The translations under genes and the position numbers were made by a program. A stretch of 64,000 bases of DNA from Lates calcarifer. Taxonomy: Eukaryota > Chordata > Actinopteri > Centropomidae. Positions 1 through 12,387 of the stretch are shown in pieces. How positions within the stretch are numbered: position 1 is the first letter of the stretch; every line of letters begins with the position of its first letter. The notes below the pieces were generated by a model. It was given only the letters and a program-made list of their open reading frames with translations, had not been told where the DNA came from and searched no databases. The stretch is taken from positions 8,745,712 through 8,809,711 of the forward strand of contig NC_066851.1 in NCBI RefSeq assembly GCF_001640805.2. The letters run 5' to 3'.

Positions 1-2708
1 AGCAGCCGCTCTATTGCTCACCCAGGAGCTCAGGGGACACACACAGGGTCAGGGATTTCTGCCTCATATTTTTCTTGCACTGTTCACAACTCGTTTTATT
101 GATCTGAGCCAAGTACCCAATATTTCAAATGAAGTTGGTGTGGAGTTATGAGAGATAGTGATGCTGTTTTTGCAATGTGCAGCAGAAACTGCTCATTCAG
201 GGGGAATGGGAATTGCATGGGGATTAGATACAGTGAACCAGCTTTTTAGACCAAGTCAAGTGCTTTCTTTTCCTCTGAAGGAGACAGTGTTATGTAATTA
301 TGTATGTAAGTTTACTCAACAACTTTTTTTATTACAAACAGCTGCAGCCTTTCTCCACATGAAAAATGCATAAAGAAACAATATTTGTGAAATCAGTGCT
401 CACAAATCAGCAGCTTAAAAAGACATATAATTGTGTTTTATAGGACTTTTTCTCTCATCTCTCACCTCATGCATCAACTTTCAAAGCTTGACTTAAAAAT
501 GCTCTGAAAAGAGACAAACAGTTTGCATGGTGCACTTCTCTGGGAGGAGCTCCAGGATTAAAAAGCACACGATGACACAGCCAAGGTTTAAAACTTACTG
601 ACTCCTCCTAAATCTGTCAGCTGTGGATATATGAAGCCTTAAGACTTTGGAGACAGGTTGCAGAACATCACAAGTTCAGGGGTCAGAGTAAAGCTGATGA
701 AGTGCTGAGGCTGTCCCACGGTAATTACAGATAAGAGAAATGTGTTCCCAGCTTACCTTACATGATGGATACTATGATATTTAAAGTGTAGGATATTTTT
801 TTTTAATTCTTTTGCGAAAGAATTATCCTAATCTCATAATACTATATGAATATGGAAGTAAAACTATGACTCAATGAGAATATTATGCAAATTAGTTTAA
901 AAAAGCAGCTGTACAAGCAACATTTCATGCTTGTTTTTGTGATGCCATAACATTTTACTTATAGAGGATCGTTAATGTTTAAAGTCAAAGTCAGATAACA
1001 CTTTGCAAGCATCTTGTGTTTCTTTATGTAGATATGAGAGACTCTTTCTAAGCTACTGAAAACACTTAGTTTCAGGTAATTATACAGAAATGAAAACTTA
1101 ACTAGGAATGTAATTTTACATTTCTGTTAATAAACTCCCCACCCCTTCAAAATCCTACAGACTGGTCCTTTAAAATGTACATTTTGTTAAAAAAAGGATA
1201 CTGTGTTTATAATTCTAAATTTTAATGGAAGAAAACCCACTGAAAATAGAAAATAACTCTGCCAGGATGGTAGCACAGATAGTATCAGGCACTGCCATCA
1301 CACTGGAAATCAGCTGGACCATCAGGCAGCATCACCCTTCACCAGCCACCTTTTCTAAATGTCACAAGGTTTAGAGTGTGAGTGTGGGAATGTCACTGAG
1401 GTTACAGAGTCGACATGTCCCATCGTAGATGTTTTGTTGCCGTAGGTCTTCAGTTTCTGGAATAAGGGATCTGACACTGATTAGGTTGCCCATTCTTCTA
1501 GTTTGAGACACACTGAAAGAAATGAAAAACCAAATTGAAACATGACACTTGGAGCACTTGAATAGCTTTATTTTACACAGTTTCATTAGTCTCTGTTTCT
1601 TAGTCACAGCGAAAAATTCCATGTCCATAGTAAATGTCCATAGTTCACACAGAAAGCAAACTCATGACCTTGGCATTATTAGCACTGTGTTCTTTAAAAG
1701 GTCCTGAATGAATTACATAGTGTGGTGTGTGAGCAGCTCCTTGTATGATCACATCCTTGTTAAGAACACTGACGCTTTCACACCAGTGTTACACAATAGA
1801 TCAGTCCAGTCACACTGTCTTTGTGTAGACAAACTAAGAAGATTCTGATATGCACACATTCAGTTCACTTCATTCTACTTTTTTTTTTACCATGTAACCG
1901 CCATACACACAATGACCTGGTGCTGGTGCAACAACCTACCTAGTGCAGGAGTTTTTCCAGTCACAGTCACAGCAATATCTTTATACTGATTAGTCAGAGT
2001 CAGCATTTACAGATTATGTTCCCAGATTTTAGTGTATTGTTCCAAAACAACTCATGTATTTTCTCCTCAAGCTTTTGGGATCGTATCTACACCATGTTTT
2101 CAAAGAGGAAACACTGATTATCTCTAATATTGTTTGGTTTATAAACACAATGGAGCAAAAGAGACTGAATTAATGGAGAAGAAAATCTTAAAGCAAAGGC
2201 AAGAATCTGGACTTAGGCTTATTACCTCAAAAAAGTGTTAGCACAGATTCTCATGAGTCATTAAAACCAGAGACAATGAGGTACTGATGTTCATTTCATC
2301 TGAGGAATCGAGTGATGAATAGGACCGAACTGACAAAGAGTTTATTATTATCTGAGCTCATTCATGGAAATTTGACAGGATTGGTCTCCATCACAAGTTG
2401 TTATCCCTCATTTCAACCAAAAGCCCCAAAACTGGTATCCATGCCTGTTTTGATGAGTCTGATAAGGACATCTAGTGGATCTAAGCCGAACTGCAGTAAC
2501 CACTTTGGTCATGACTGTTGCCATATCAATACATTGTATATGCATGTGTTTCTATAGCATGTGTTAGAGGATACCAGTTATTTATTGCTTGTTTGTGCTT
2601 ATTATCTGGGTTAAAGACAGTGAACCAACTATCTGGCACATTACTTAATGTCACCACAGACAATAATACCATCTTTGTCATAACTCCTCTCACCCGCATC
2701 TCGTGTAG
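1..2708 (+). other. dlgap2: intron of dlgap2 (no exon seen)
   Basis: This stretch precedes the first recognisable dlgap2 exon. I read all frames and saw only short AT-rich chance ORFs, none resembling upstream DLGAP exons. It is best read as the 3' part of a long intron, ending in the acceptor just before 2709. No tRNA or clear repeat family is visible. Confidence 0.6.
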
Positions 2709-3705
2709 GACCCCAGTGCCATGCCACGGCCAACATCTCAGGACCTGGCAGGGTTCTGGGATCTACTACAGCTCTCCATCGACGACGTCACCGTGAAGTT
2801 TGACCAGCTGCAGCAGATCAAGAACAACAACTGGAGGCCCGTTGACAGCCCAGAGAAGAAGGTGAGGAGTCTCCCTGGCATGTGTTAGCACTGTTAACCC
2901 AGGCAGCCTCATTTCTCAAATTAACTTGACGGAGAGTTTTCAGTTAGGGACTGTATGGAAGTTATTGGGGGAGTAGAGAAGGAAAGAGGTGGAAATATGT
3001 ATTAATTTCTTTTTTGGAATGCTGGGGGAAAGCAGGGACGTTTGTTTTTTTGTTGTTGTTGTTTTTTTTGTTTTTTTACATTTTTCTTATCCCATATTTA
3101 TGTTTCATTTCATTCTTCTTTGTATGGAAAACCTGAGTATGGAAGACCTGGGAGACAAGTGTGAAAAAAAAATTCCTCCATGTGATTTTTTTTTTTTTTT
3201 TTTTTTTGGTCCTGTTTAGACTGGGGTAGTGGTACACATCAGCCTCTTGTGGAAATAAGTATTACAACAACAAACAACTTTTTTTTTCATCTGTTTTTAA
3301 GTTATAAACACAGGAAACAGTTTAGATCAGACTTAGAAAATGGATCACCAGAATTCTTTTCTCACTTTCCATCCAGGGTTTCATGGAAAGGATTTCCATG
3401 CAATTCCCCACGCCAATAATTTTCATACAGTTCCTTAGCAATAAAATTTCTAAATGGCTGTGCAGCCACTTCATAATTATTCTGTCCTCTTATTAAAGCC
3501 ACCAGCTCCTGTACCAAAGAAGACAGTTCGACAGAAGAGTGCGGTGACTAGGGAGAAATCCTTGGACCTCCCAGATAGGCACCGACAGGAGGCTCGTCGG
3601 CGGCTCATGGCAGCCAAGCGGGCGGCCTCCTTCCGGCAGAACTCAGCCTCGGAGCGAGCGGACAGCATCGAGATCTATATTCCTGAGGCTCAGACTAGAC
3701 TTTGA
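2709..3705 (+). CDS. dlgap2: DLGAP2 (SAPAP2) C-terminal two exons, partial gene
   Basis: Disks-large-associated proteins are postsynaptic scaffolds that link PSD-95-type guanylate kinase domains to Shank PDZ domains. Two exons are visible. Exon 2709-2861 (51 codons, phase 0) follows TCGTGTAG, ends at AAG/GTGAGG and encodes the conserved block starting DPSAMPRPTSQDLAGFWDLL. The terminal exon 3499-3705 follows TATTAAAG and encodes a proline/lysine stretch, then a basic helix (RQEARRRLMAAKRAASFRQN). It ends ADSIEIYIPEAQTRL-stop, a class I PDZ ligand typical of DLGAP1-4. The C-terminus alone does not separate the paralogs. I choose dlgap2 because cln8 and arhgef10 follow on the same strand, as in human 8p23.3. 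Whether this is the a or b duplicate is unknown. The 5' part of the gene lies left of the window. Confidence 0.9.
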
Positions 3706-6700
3706 GAAGACAGGGTCAGGGGCCAACACGTCTCCCTGCTCCCATGTTTAAACAACTTTAAAACTAGCCTTTTTTCTAGACTGCTTCTCTCTGTACTCTT
3801 CCTTTATCCATCTGTTGTCTGATCTTGATAGCCATCCTCAGTGCCCATCACCAACACCATTGGTCTGTAGGATGTGCCAAGCCTCTTCTCCCATTGCCAG
3901 AATAAGTGTTAGCAGATATATATGTCTAACATGGGTTGGTTGGGTTTCTCTTTGGTTTGCTGGTGATCACGATACCCAGCCTACAAGCTCTCTCATCCAA
4001 TGTCCTGGATGGGTATGTCTGTAGTTTTTCAGCATTTGCAAAGTGCCATTTAAAAAGTGCAGCTTTGAAAACCTACCAGCAACCAGGCCTTTGAGCTAAA
4101 AAGAGTAAATGAGAGAAATTATATTTATTTCAAGTTGTTAAAAAATGGTCAAAGTTAGTAAACCTTCAGTATTTTTAAATAATTTAAGGTTACATTGTGA
4201 CTCTTTTTTTCCTCTGTTCCTTTTGGAGTAAATGTTAATTACAAGCTAAATATCACAAAATTGTTGTAAGTTCAAAACTCTGAAAAGTGCCAATGCTTGA
4301 AATACCTCAACTATGTGCATGTGGCACTGATCACCCATTCAAGGTTATTCAGGCAGCCCTAATAAGCTCTGGACTGGTCAGTGTTGAAAAATGCAGCTTT
4401 CTACCCAATCTGGTTGTAGTCAAACATCTTTCATGGTCTGGATTGGTTTGAAGAATCACATCTGTCAGCTCATTACCATGCACATTTCAAACAACTTTCC
4501 TATATATCTCATGTTCCTGTTGCCAACTTTCAAATATTGACATTTACTTGAAGCGAAAAACATGCAAGTCTTGTGCCAACATTTTCACAATGTCAATGCA
4601 GTAGAAAAAAAAAACTATGATGGTTTGTGTAACTCCTTAGATCAAGATGTGTAGACAAATGCACTTATGCACTTATTACAATTCTCTCTATTTCCAAGGG
4701 AAATGTACATACCCAAGTTCACAATAGTACTGTTGTATTTTTTAATTGTGAGCGGGAAGAATATTCATTCTGTGTATTTTTTTCCCACATATCCACTGCT
4801 TGCCTGCCCTCTCTATTGCTTTTGACAAATCTGGATTTGTTGCATACATACAGTGGCTTGTTCACACACACACACACACACACACACAAAGCCAAACTGC
4901 TGTGTCTTCATCTAATATACTTCTCTCAGGCCCTTTCAAGTAGTGCCCCCAGCCACAGTTAATGAGGAGTGATAGAAAAATCCTCCAAAACATAAACAAA
5001 ATATCTGCATACTAGCTTCTTTAATCAAAGAAAGAGCTTTGTAATTTTCATATTTCTTGAAAGGTTCTGTGTTGCTGAAAGTCTCCATGAGCACTATCAT
5101 AACTGCACTGACTCCCTCTAGGAAACACTGAGAGGTAATGAAAAGAAATTGGGGCAAAGGCATTCCAGAGGGATACAAGAAGCAAGTCCCAAATAACTAA
5201 AAGTTTTCAAGTCTCCCGTTGAGAGGAATACATGAGGAGCAGGATATTAGCTGTCTGCAGCTATGTGTGATGTTTTGTTCCAAACATGATGTAGTTAGCT
5301 AGATATTATTATTTGCCTTTGATTACATGGCATGCTTAGAAGCAGTCGAGAGGCTCATTGCACCAGCTCTTTGTAAATTTAAACTTAGCCTTGGTGTAAA
5401 GGAAATGTTTAATGTTACTGAGTAGAGATTTACAGATAAATATTTTATTGAATTGCCCCACACAAACAAGTTCAGGAGTAGAGTAGTTGTTAATGACCAA
5501 GAGTAACTGTAACTTAGCTAACAGAATTAACTGACAAACCAACATTAGCTTGCTATATATGACCTGTTAATTATATCAAGCTAAATGACTAAATTGTTAG
5601 GCTAGCCTAATGTATACTGCAGTAATACTACTAAGTCTGAAAGACATATCCATATATTAATATATTTTGGTAAATTTTAATATTTTGTTTGCCCTCCAGC
5701 TTATTTTTAACTCTCTGTACATAGTTGATAGCTTTTGAATAGACCATGCTACAGATGTTTCCTGGCAACTGATTCTCGTATTTCATGCAAAAGCTTGATT
5801 AGCTAAAAGATTTTTTAAGTTTTTGTGGTGCAACTCAAAATCACTAGTCTGAAACATTCTAAAAACTTAGGAGATACTTTACACACAGATATGTTAATGG
5901 ATTTATGAATAACTGGTGCAACCCATATCCTGGTATGTGGCATGGAAGCTGAGAAGTTATACGGCCTTAGATAAGATTTTTTAGTGGTCACAGAGTTTAC
6001 TTCCAGGTGGTTATAAGTAAATTACTCATAAAGGTAAGCTTATCCTGAGCAAAAGCTAAATTTCTGCTGATGTTTATTTGTTATATTCAAATCACTGACC
6101 TAAAGACTGAAGTCTGTTGGTAAAAACTTTGGATAATCAATCAACTAAATGGTGCTGCTTTTTATTTAATCAATACAGTACTACACAAACAATCAATGCA
6201 ACACAATGTGCTGTCAGCTGATCGATACATCACTTAAAAAACTATTTTTATGTCTCAGAATTTTTTTGGTTGATTAATTGTGCCAGCGTGCCTGGCTTCA
6301 TTAGGGGTAAGACCAGGGGAGCTTTATCATAAAGCGTTAACAACAAATACATTTCTATTAATCTGAATATTTTGTGTGTGTATGTGTGTTTTGTTGATAT
6401 GAGTGCGCGTGTCTTCTTTTCGTAGCGCAGTGTTGGCATCTTCAGAAAAACACAGGGTGAATCAGGGGTCAGCTTGCATCTGACTCGGCTTGATTTCCCT
6501 ATTACTACCCAACTGTGGCCTGACCTGCATCTCACACACACACATTCATACACACAGATACACATAGTCCCTGTGTCATCAGCGCTCTGTTGAAATATAT
6601 TTTAGATACCATAGCATATAATTCACTTTTTTGTGCATTTTTTAACTGTCTACATCTTTCGTCAATTCAAACACAGAGTCCCTGAAGACATAAAACACCA

Positions 6701-9700
6701 AGTATAGATGTGTTTACTGCAATTTGTTTCCAGTGTTCAAACCATCCTTTCACTGTATCAGAATGCATTATTCATGGTTTAGTTATCATAAATTCTTGTA
6801 GCAGAACTCAGACAATACATTTCAGAGAGCTAAGAAGTTCACTCCAACAAATCGCCAAATAAGCAGAGTCAGCTGTGGAGTGATAGTGTCTCAGATATGT
6901 CGTGCCATACTCCAGTTACAGATTGGGTTTTTATCAGCCCACAGCTGAGTGCAAGATTACACATTTTCTTAAAAAACACACCCATGTATAATTCTGCTGT
7001 TTTTTCATTGCAGAGGCAGGGACCTTAAACAGTATGACAGTGGGTTTCTGGAAAGTGTCTGGGTGTGTGATGCCAGGCAGTTGGCAGAGCAGAGACGTTC
7101 CCCTGCTGTTGCCACAGTGGCAGGCAGACGGGGGGAGAGACAGACGCGGCCTGACATATGCTGGCTTAGAGGAGACGAGAGCTCCGCGCTGAGCCCCCAA
7201 ACTGCTGGTGTTGTATGCTGTTGTGTAGCTGGAAGGCTGTTCTGTGAGGATCGCTGGGCGCTGTGCTGGGTATTTTTCAGCCTGCCTTTGACTAAGCAAA
7301 GCAGCTTATGTAAGATTTCAGGTCCTTGGCGAGATCAAGCAAACAGCCTCCAAGGCCCTTCAAAGCTCATGTTGATAAATGTATTGCTGAATAGTGGCCT
7401 ACACTGTAGAACGGAAGCATCAGCACTATACAAATTTGCTTCTATCAACCTCTGCCGGGCTAGTTTCACTGAAGGCTGTCATTGAAACAACAGAGGTGTT
7501 TCTTTCATATGCAAATTGATCAAGGCTGTGAAAAAAAAGAACTATATCCACCACCTCGGTTCAGCTTAAAGAATATCTCTCGCTCCTTCAAGAGACATTC
7601 GCATAATTGCAATGAGGCCGTTTTTCCTCATTAGACCATGAACGAACCATTTCAAATAGCAAAGTGAGATCAGTGCTTTAAGTCACAAGGGAGTGGAAAA
7701 ATGTTGAAATGGATTTGTGCAATAAAGACACAGACTTAAGTAAATCTACAGCTACAGATAGAAGTAAGAACTGGGCTTACAGAAATCACATATTTAGTTT
7801 CAGGAAAAAATGAAACTAACTTTTTTCCTTTCTGGAAAAAATATTACCTTGGTACTCTTGAAACTCTCTCAGAACCATTTCCTAAGCTCTGAACGAAATC
7901 TATCTGCTGTAATGGTTAGGTCAAGTTTGTCCCAGTGAAAATCATTTTCCACTTATCAGACGATTCAGAGCTCTTTATATATTTTTACCCCTTTTCACTC
8001 ATTTTTGTCCATATAGGTATGAACACGGTCTTAGATGGACAGCTATAATGGCTTCCTTGCGACAAAATGCTCTCGTATTTCCTCACTGAAGCTCATTTTA
8101 GTGGGTGTAAAGTATTGGATTCCTTTGGTTGATGTACGCTTGTGTGGTGTGCATGTGATGCCGTGAGCAATGGAGGATTCCTCACTTGGCAGAAAGTAGC
8201 TGTAGTGATTTTTTTAAGTTAAAAAATTATGGTAATTTAACAGCTAATCACCCACCAAGACCTCCTGAAAACCCAGAGGGCAGAAAACCACATCAGTGTC
8301 ACATTTAATGTCATGAGGGCAGCAATTAACTACAAGTGCCATCTTTTGTGAATTATCCAGCATACTGTAAAATCATTGCTCAACACAGCCACACATTCCC
8401 TCATCAGTTTTGTGTGAGCAAACCATTTCTGCCATCTCCCTTTCCCCCTCATTTCCAGTCACGTATTTCTGTAATTTCAGCCCGTGTCTTGACATTCTGT
8501 GGCCTCTCGTCTGGTATACGACTGTCTATCCGCTTTTGACTCTAGAACCTATGATGTGAAATATTTCAAGGGGGACTTTTTTCGTAATCATGCCATGGAA
8601 AGAGCATCAGACTCACTGAGATATAGCCTGATACAACACTTCCTTGAACTTGGAATGTGAAACAACTCTATAATTACTAGATAAAACGAAAAAGGTAGTT
8701 GTTTAGCCAAAACTATTTTCATCTCTTGTATATCATATCTATAGTGAGGATGAATATAATTCCAAATATTCATTATTTGTAAAGAAATATATATAGATAT
8801 ATAAATATATAATATATGCTTCATTGAAACATAACTATTTTCTGCTCTTGCTCATGTTCTGTTGTCATTTTTACTTTGTTATGGTTATTTTATAAGCTGA
8901 TATGATGGCATGCGAAATACTGATTCTGAATGTAGGCTTATTTATTATTTCAATTTTTTTGTCAAAAATAATGACACTGTCCCACTACACTATGTACATT
9001 TGTTATGTGTTTATTTAAGTCAGTCACATATGCATTTCTCATTGTGTGTTATTTCAGTGCAAATTACTGTATCACTGGGTTATTTTTTGTATTATTTAAT
9101 TTGTTTGCAACAACATATGCATTTTCCTCCATTCTTTCCTAGCTGAGCTATTGAAAGATTTTGCCTCTTTGAGTAGTTTGATCATTGCTGAGGTCATCCG
9201 GTGTAAATAATTCTGCAATTAAATTTTTGGAGAAAAAGTTTGGAAATGTTTGTCTGTGTGTTTGCTTTGAGAATTCTGACTTTGAACTACATAAATTACT
9301 CTCTGCTCCTGTGGCAATTGCTGTAAAATATGAACATTAGCCAAGTGTTATGAGTTGATTTTAATCCCTTAAATATTTTATTTCATATCGTCAGACACCA
9401 AACTGCATTATATCCACAAAAGCAGGAAGGCAAAAAACACAACAGTTATTCGATGCTTTTCCTCATAACAACAGTATTCCTGATGGCAGTATTTTAGCTC
9501 ACAGAAGGAAGGCTCGATGAATTTATCAAACTGTTCTTGGCATTTAATTCATTTTATATCTGTATGCAGCCTGCTAACCAAAATAGCAATGAGATAAAGA
9601 TGAAGGGTGGCTCTGAATCATCAGTCAAAGAAATTGGTGAATTTACTTTTCATTGTTCCTGGTTCAGTGAGTCAAGAAGGTCACCAGTGACTTGACATTT

Positions 9701-11640
9701 ATAGATATAGATAGAATATGTTATCCCTTTATATATACTGTTTTTTTCTGTCATTGTGCTTGATTCATTCAAACAGTCCAAAATAATAACTTTACAATCC
9801 ACTTACCATATAATCATCATATAATATCATATAATATTCTGGCCAGATTGCTCAAGAACATCTTTTAGGTTGCCAGTACAACAGGATGATTAACAGATGT
9901 CACATGAAAATATGGCCTGAGTGGCAACATTGTCCACACCAACACATACTGTATTTGAAAGCTGGTTGTGAACATTGTTGCATGTAGTTTTGTTACATTT
10001 TTTTCCCATACATCCCGTTGTAATGGTAATCTGACTCAGGCCCAATGACAACAGTAGGTTTGTTTCTTGCCTTTTCTGAAATGCAAATACTTAGGTTTAG
10101 GGGCATGTACAAGAATAGGATCATTGCTACAATAATGTACATTCAAACTTCAAGTCATCACGCTCCTATCTTCTAATTCAAACCATTTAGTCCCAAAGGC
10201 CCTGCATATGGGTGTTTTCAATTATTCTGGCTGAGTAAACTTCCTATACTGGGACTTAGCAGGCACCATGTACTAACAAGAGTGATACAGGTGTAAGTTG
10301 TATGAAAAAGAGAGGCTGTTGCTGACACTGAAAAACTCCAAAATGTTTTAATTAATGCAATATTTTGACCTAGAAGGTCTTTGTCAAGGCAAAAAGGTGT
10401 AATTTGTTCCACAGGAAAATCAGGAGGATGTCAGATTTTTAAAATGTAGGTTAATAAAAAATGTACAATTTCCCTTCAGTTAAACACCAGCGGCAAGAAT
10501 TCAGCAGCCATTCATTAACTAGTGTTAGGTCATTTCCATTAAAAATTTTATTCTATAGAACTCAACTTCAACCCTTTAACCGAGCTCTTACAATCTCAAA
10601 CATACAAGGTGAGGTTGCCCCCTGTTGGACAAAGAAAGAAATTCATGTGTCGTTCAACTAACTCATTTTGCAGTTTAATGTCTCTGCAGACCTTTATTCC
10701 TTTATTGCCAAATTGTATTTTAATTTGACTTAAATATTTGATCTGAGTATTACTCTGACATGATTTATCTCAAAATAATGCATCAAAGACAACTGCTTAC
10801 TGTGTCTTCTCTTTAAGATTTTTTTTTTTATTTTATTTTATTTTTTTTTTTACCATTAGTCCAAGAGGTTTCATCAGTTCAGACTTGTGTTCACCCCACC
10901 AGAAAGTGGTGACTGGGAAATCTTATCAGCATTTAACCTTGATTACTGTTGTGCAATATGAAGTGCTATAATCACATAAACATTGCAAGTATGGCCTACT
11001 GCCTGTAACTCTGATAACTGACAGTGGCTTCATTGATACTCTCACCTTTGTGGCAATTCTTGCAAGTCAGAGAAATTTGATTTGTTTGAATGTGCGCGTG
11101 TGTGTGTGTAGTGGTTGCCCAGCTAAGATCAAGTGAGGGTCAAGAGGGTCCAGCCCGTTTGTGTCTGAGGTCTGTATGTCCTTGTATTTCAGTGGTTTCC
11201 CACAGCAGTCAAGACAGATGTATGGATGTGGTTGTTTGTGGTAAATCTGTCTGTGTCAATGTGTGTTATCACTCTGGCAACCTGCTCAGGGTGTGCCTAA
11301 TTTATTGCCTCTTGCCCAGGGCATTTAAGGGTAAGCTGCATCACTTCCTGTGACATTAGTGTTTGTTTGTTGACAACCTGTCGCAATTTTAAGATTTTTT
11401 TTTCGTTTGTTCTAAATGTTTATATTGTGGAAGCCATGTCTGGTCACATATTTGCATCTTATAGTTGATACACAGTGCCCTTAAAAGCAAAACAACCAAA
11501 TGAAAATGAATGAATCTAAGTGTTAAGGATATTTCGGACTGATTTTGCATCTGAATTGTGCTCCATGTTCCGTGTGCTGTTTGTTATTAACAGAATCAAG
11601 CCAAACCAGACTTCACACATTTAACTAGTAATTCAAGACA
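3706..11640 (+). other. dlgap2 3'UTR and dlgap2-cln8 intergenic region
   Basis: No coding exon is recognisable in about 7.9 kb. The proximal part must be dlgap2 3'UTR, but I cannot fix its end. AATAAA hexamers occur at 7721 and 10452, with no further support for either. A (CA)n tract lies at 4863-4888. The 140-codon ORF at 7063-7485 has no recognisable protein character. The stretch 7490-7640 contains an ATGCAAAT octamer and looks less random than its surroundings, so it may be a conserved noncoding element. Confidence 0.5.
4863..4888. repeat. (CA)13 microsatellite
   Basis: Uninterrupted CA dinucleotide run of about 26 bases between dlgap2 and cln8, probably length-polymorphic. Confidence 0.95.
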
Positions 11641-11841
11641 CAACCAGTAGGATTCCGGCTCTCTCAGCAGCGTTGACCAATGCGGCGTCCGGAAGCTCAA
11701 AAGAGGCGTGACTTCCTGTTTTCAGGTCATATGACCAAATTGAAGTCGTATGATGCAAATTGTCCACTGACTGAACCGACACTGTGTACGGAGGAAACAT
11801 TTTTGTACGGTATGTGTCAGCGGGACGTTAGGTAGCTTGTG
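11640..11841 (+). promoter_or_regulatory. cln8: cln8 promoter and noncoding exon 1 (inferred)
   Basis: There is no TATA box. The segment has ETS-type sites (TTCCGG at 11653, CCGGAAG at 11689, CTTCCTG at 11712), a CCAAT box at 11677-11681, and a perfect 12-base palindrome GGTCATATGACC at 11725-11736 with a CATATG E-box core. This is typical of TATA-less housekeeping promoters. A strong donor, TTGTG/GTGAGT, at 11841/11842 would close a short noncoding exon that splices to the acceptor TTTGCAG before 12288. The transcription start is not determined. I place it near 11.77-11.81 kb by inference. Confidence 0.55.
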
Positions 11842-12287
11842 GTGAGTAATTATAGCTCCTTTAGACTTCTTAGTGTTTTCTTTGCTTCAGTCGCGGTCAC
11901 TTTTGGACATTTGTGTGTGTTTTTTTTGTGCTAGTTTTACCACACAGCTAAGTTTAGGTTGAAACTTGACTCTGACGCATCATGTTTTTGGATGGACTGG
12001 ATGATAAACGTTTGGTTTAAATCGATAAAGCGATACTTTTTTTTTTTTTTTTTATCGGTGACGAATTTTTTTTACCGAGTTACTGTAAACAAAGTTCAGG
12101 TCCATTAAAGCTACAGGCCTTTAAAATGTCTTTCGAGTCAAACATAACATTTACTTAATCAAACAAGCAGCTTAATGGAGCCTGGGTACACGTGCTAGTT
12201 GTTTATAGCGACAGTAATGTTTATTTTGTGTTTAGTGGACGATGTGTCCGTCAGTCTGTTCTTCAGCAGCTTTCTGTTGTTTTGCAG

Positions 12288-12387
12288 GTGACCCACACGC
12301 ACCATGCATGTACCTGCCCCTGCTCACAGTCCCATCTGCAGCTGAGCCTCCTCTCAGCTTAAGCTTCAGTGTCCTCCCTGCATCACC
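12288..12387 (+). promoter_or_regulatory. cln8: cln8 5' leader in exon 2, with uORFs
   Basis: This part of exon 2, after acceptor TTTGCAG, precedes the cln8 start. It holds two upstream ATGs. The one at 12304 has A at -3 and closes after 13 codons at 12345. The one at 12308 is in a poor context and runs out of frame across the cln8 start to 12556. The cln8 ATG at 12388 sits in the strong context CACCATGG, so leaky scanning or re-initiation should still reach it. Confidence 0.6.

Noticed and set aside
7063..7485. 140-codon ORF between dlgap2 and cln8
   Set aside because: Cys/Ser/Leu-rich, with no motif and overlapped by an equally long antisense ORF (6934-7299). It looks like chance opening in a GC-richer patch.
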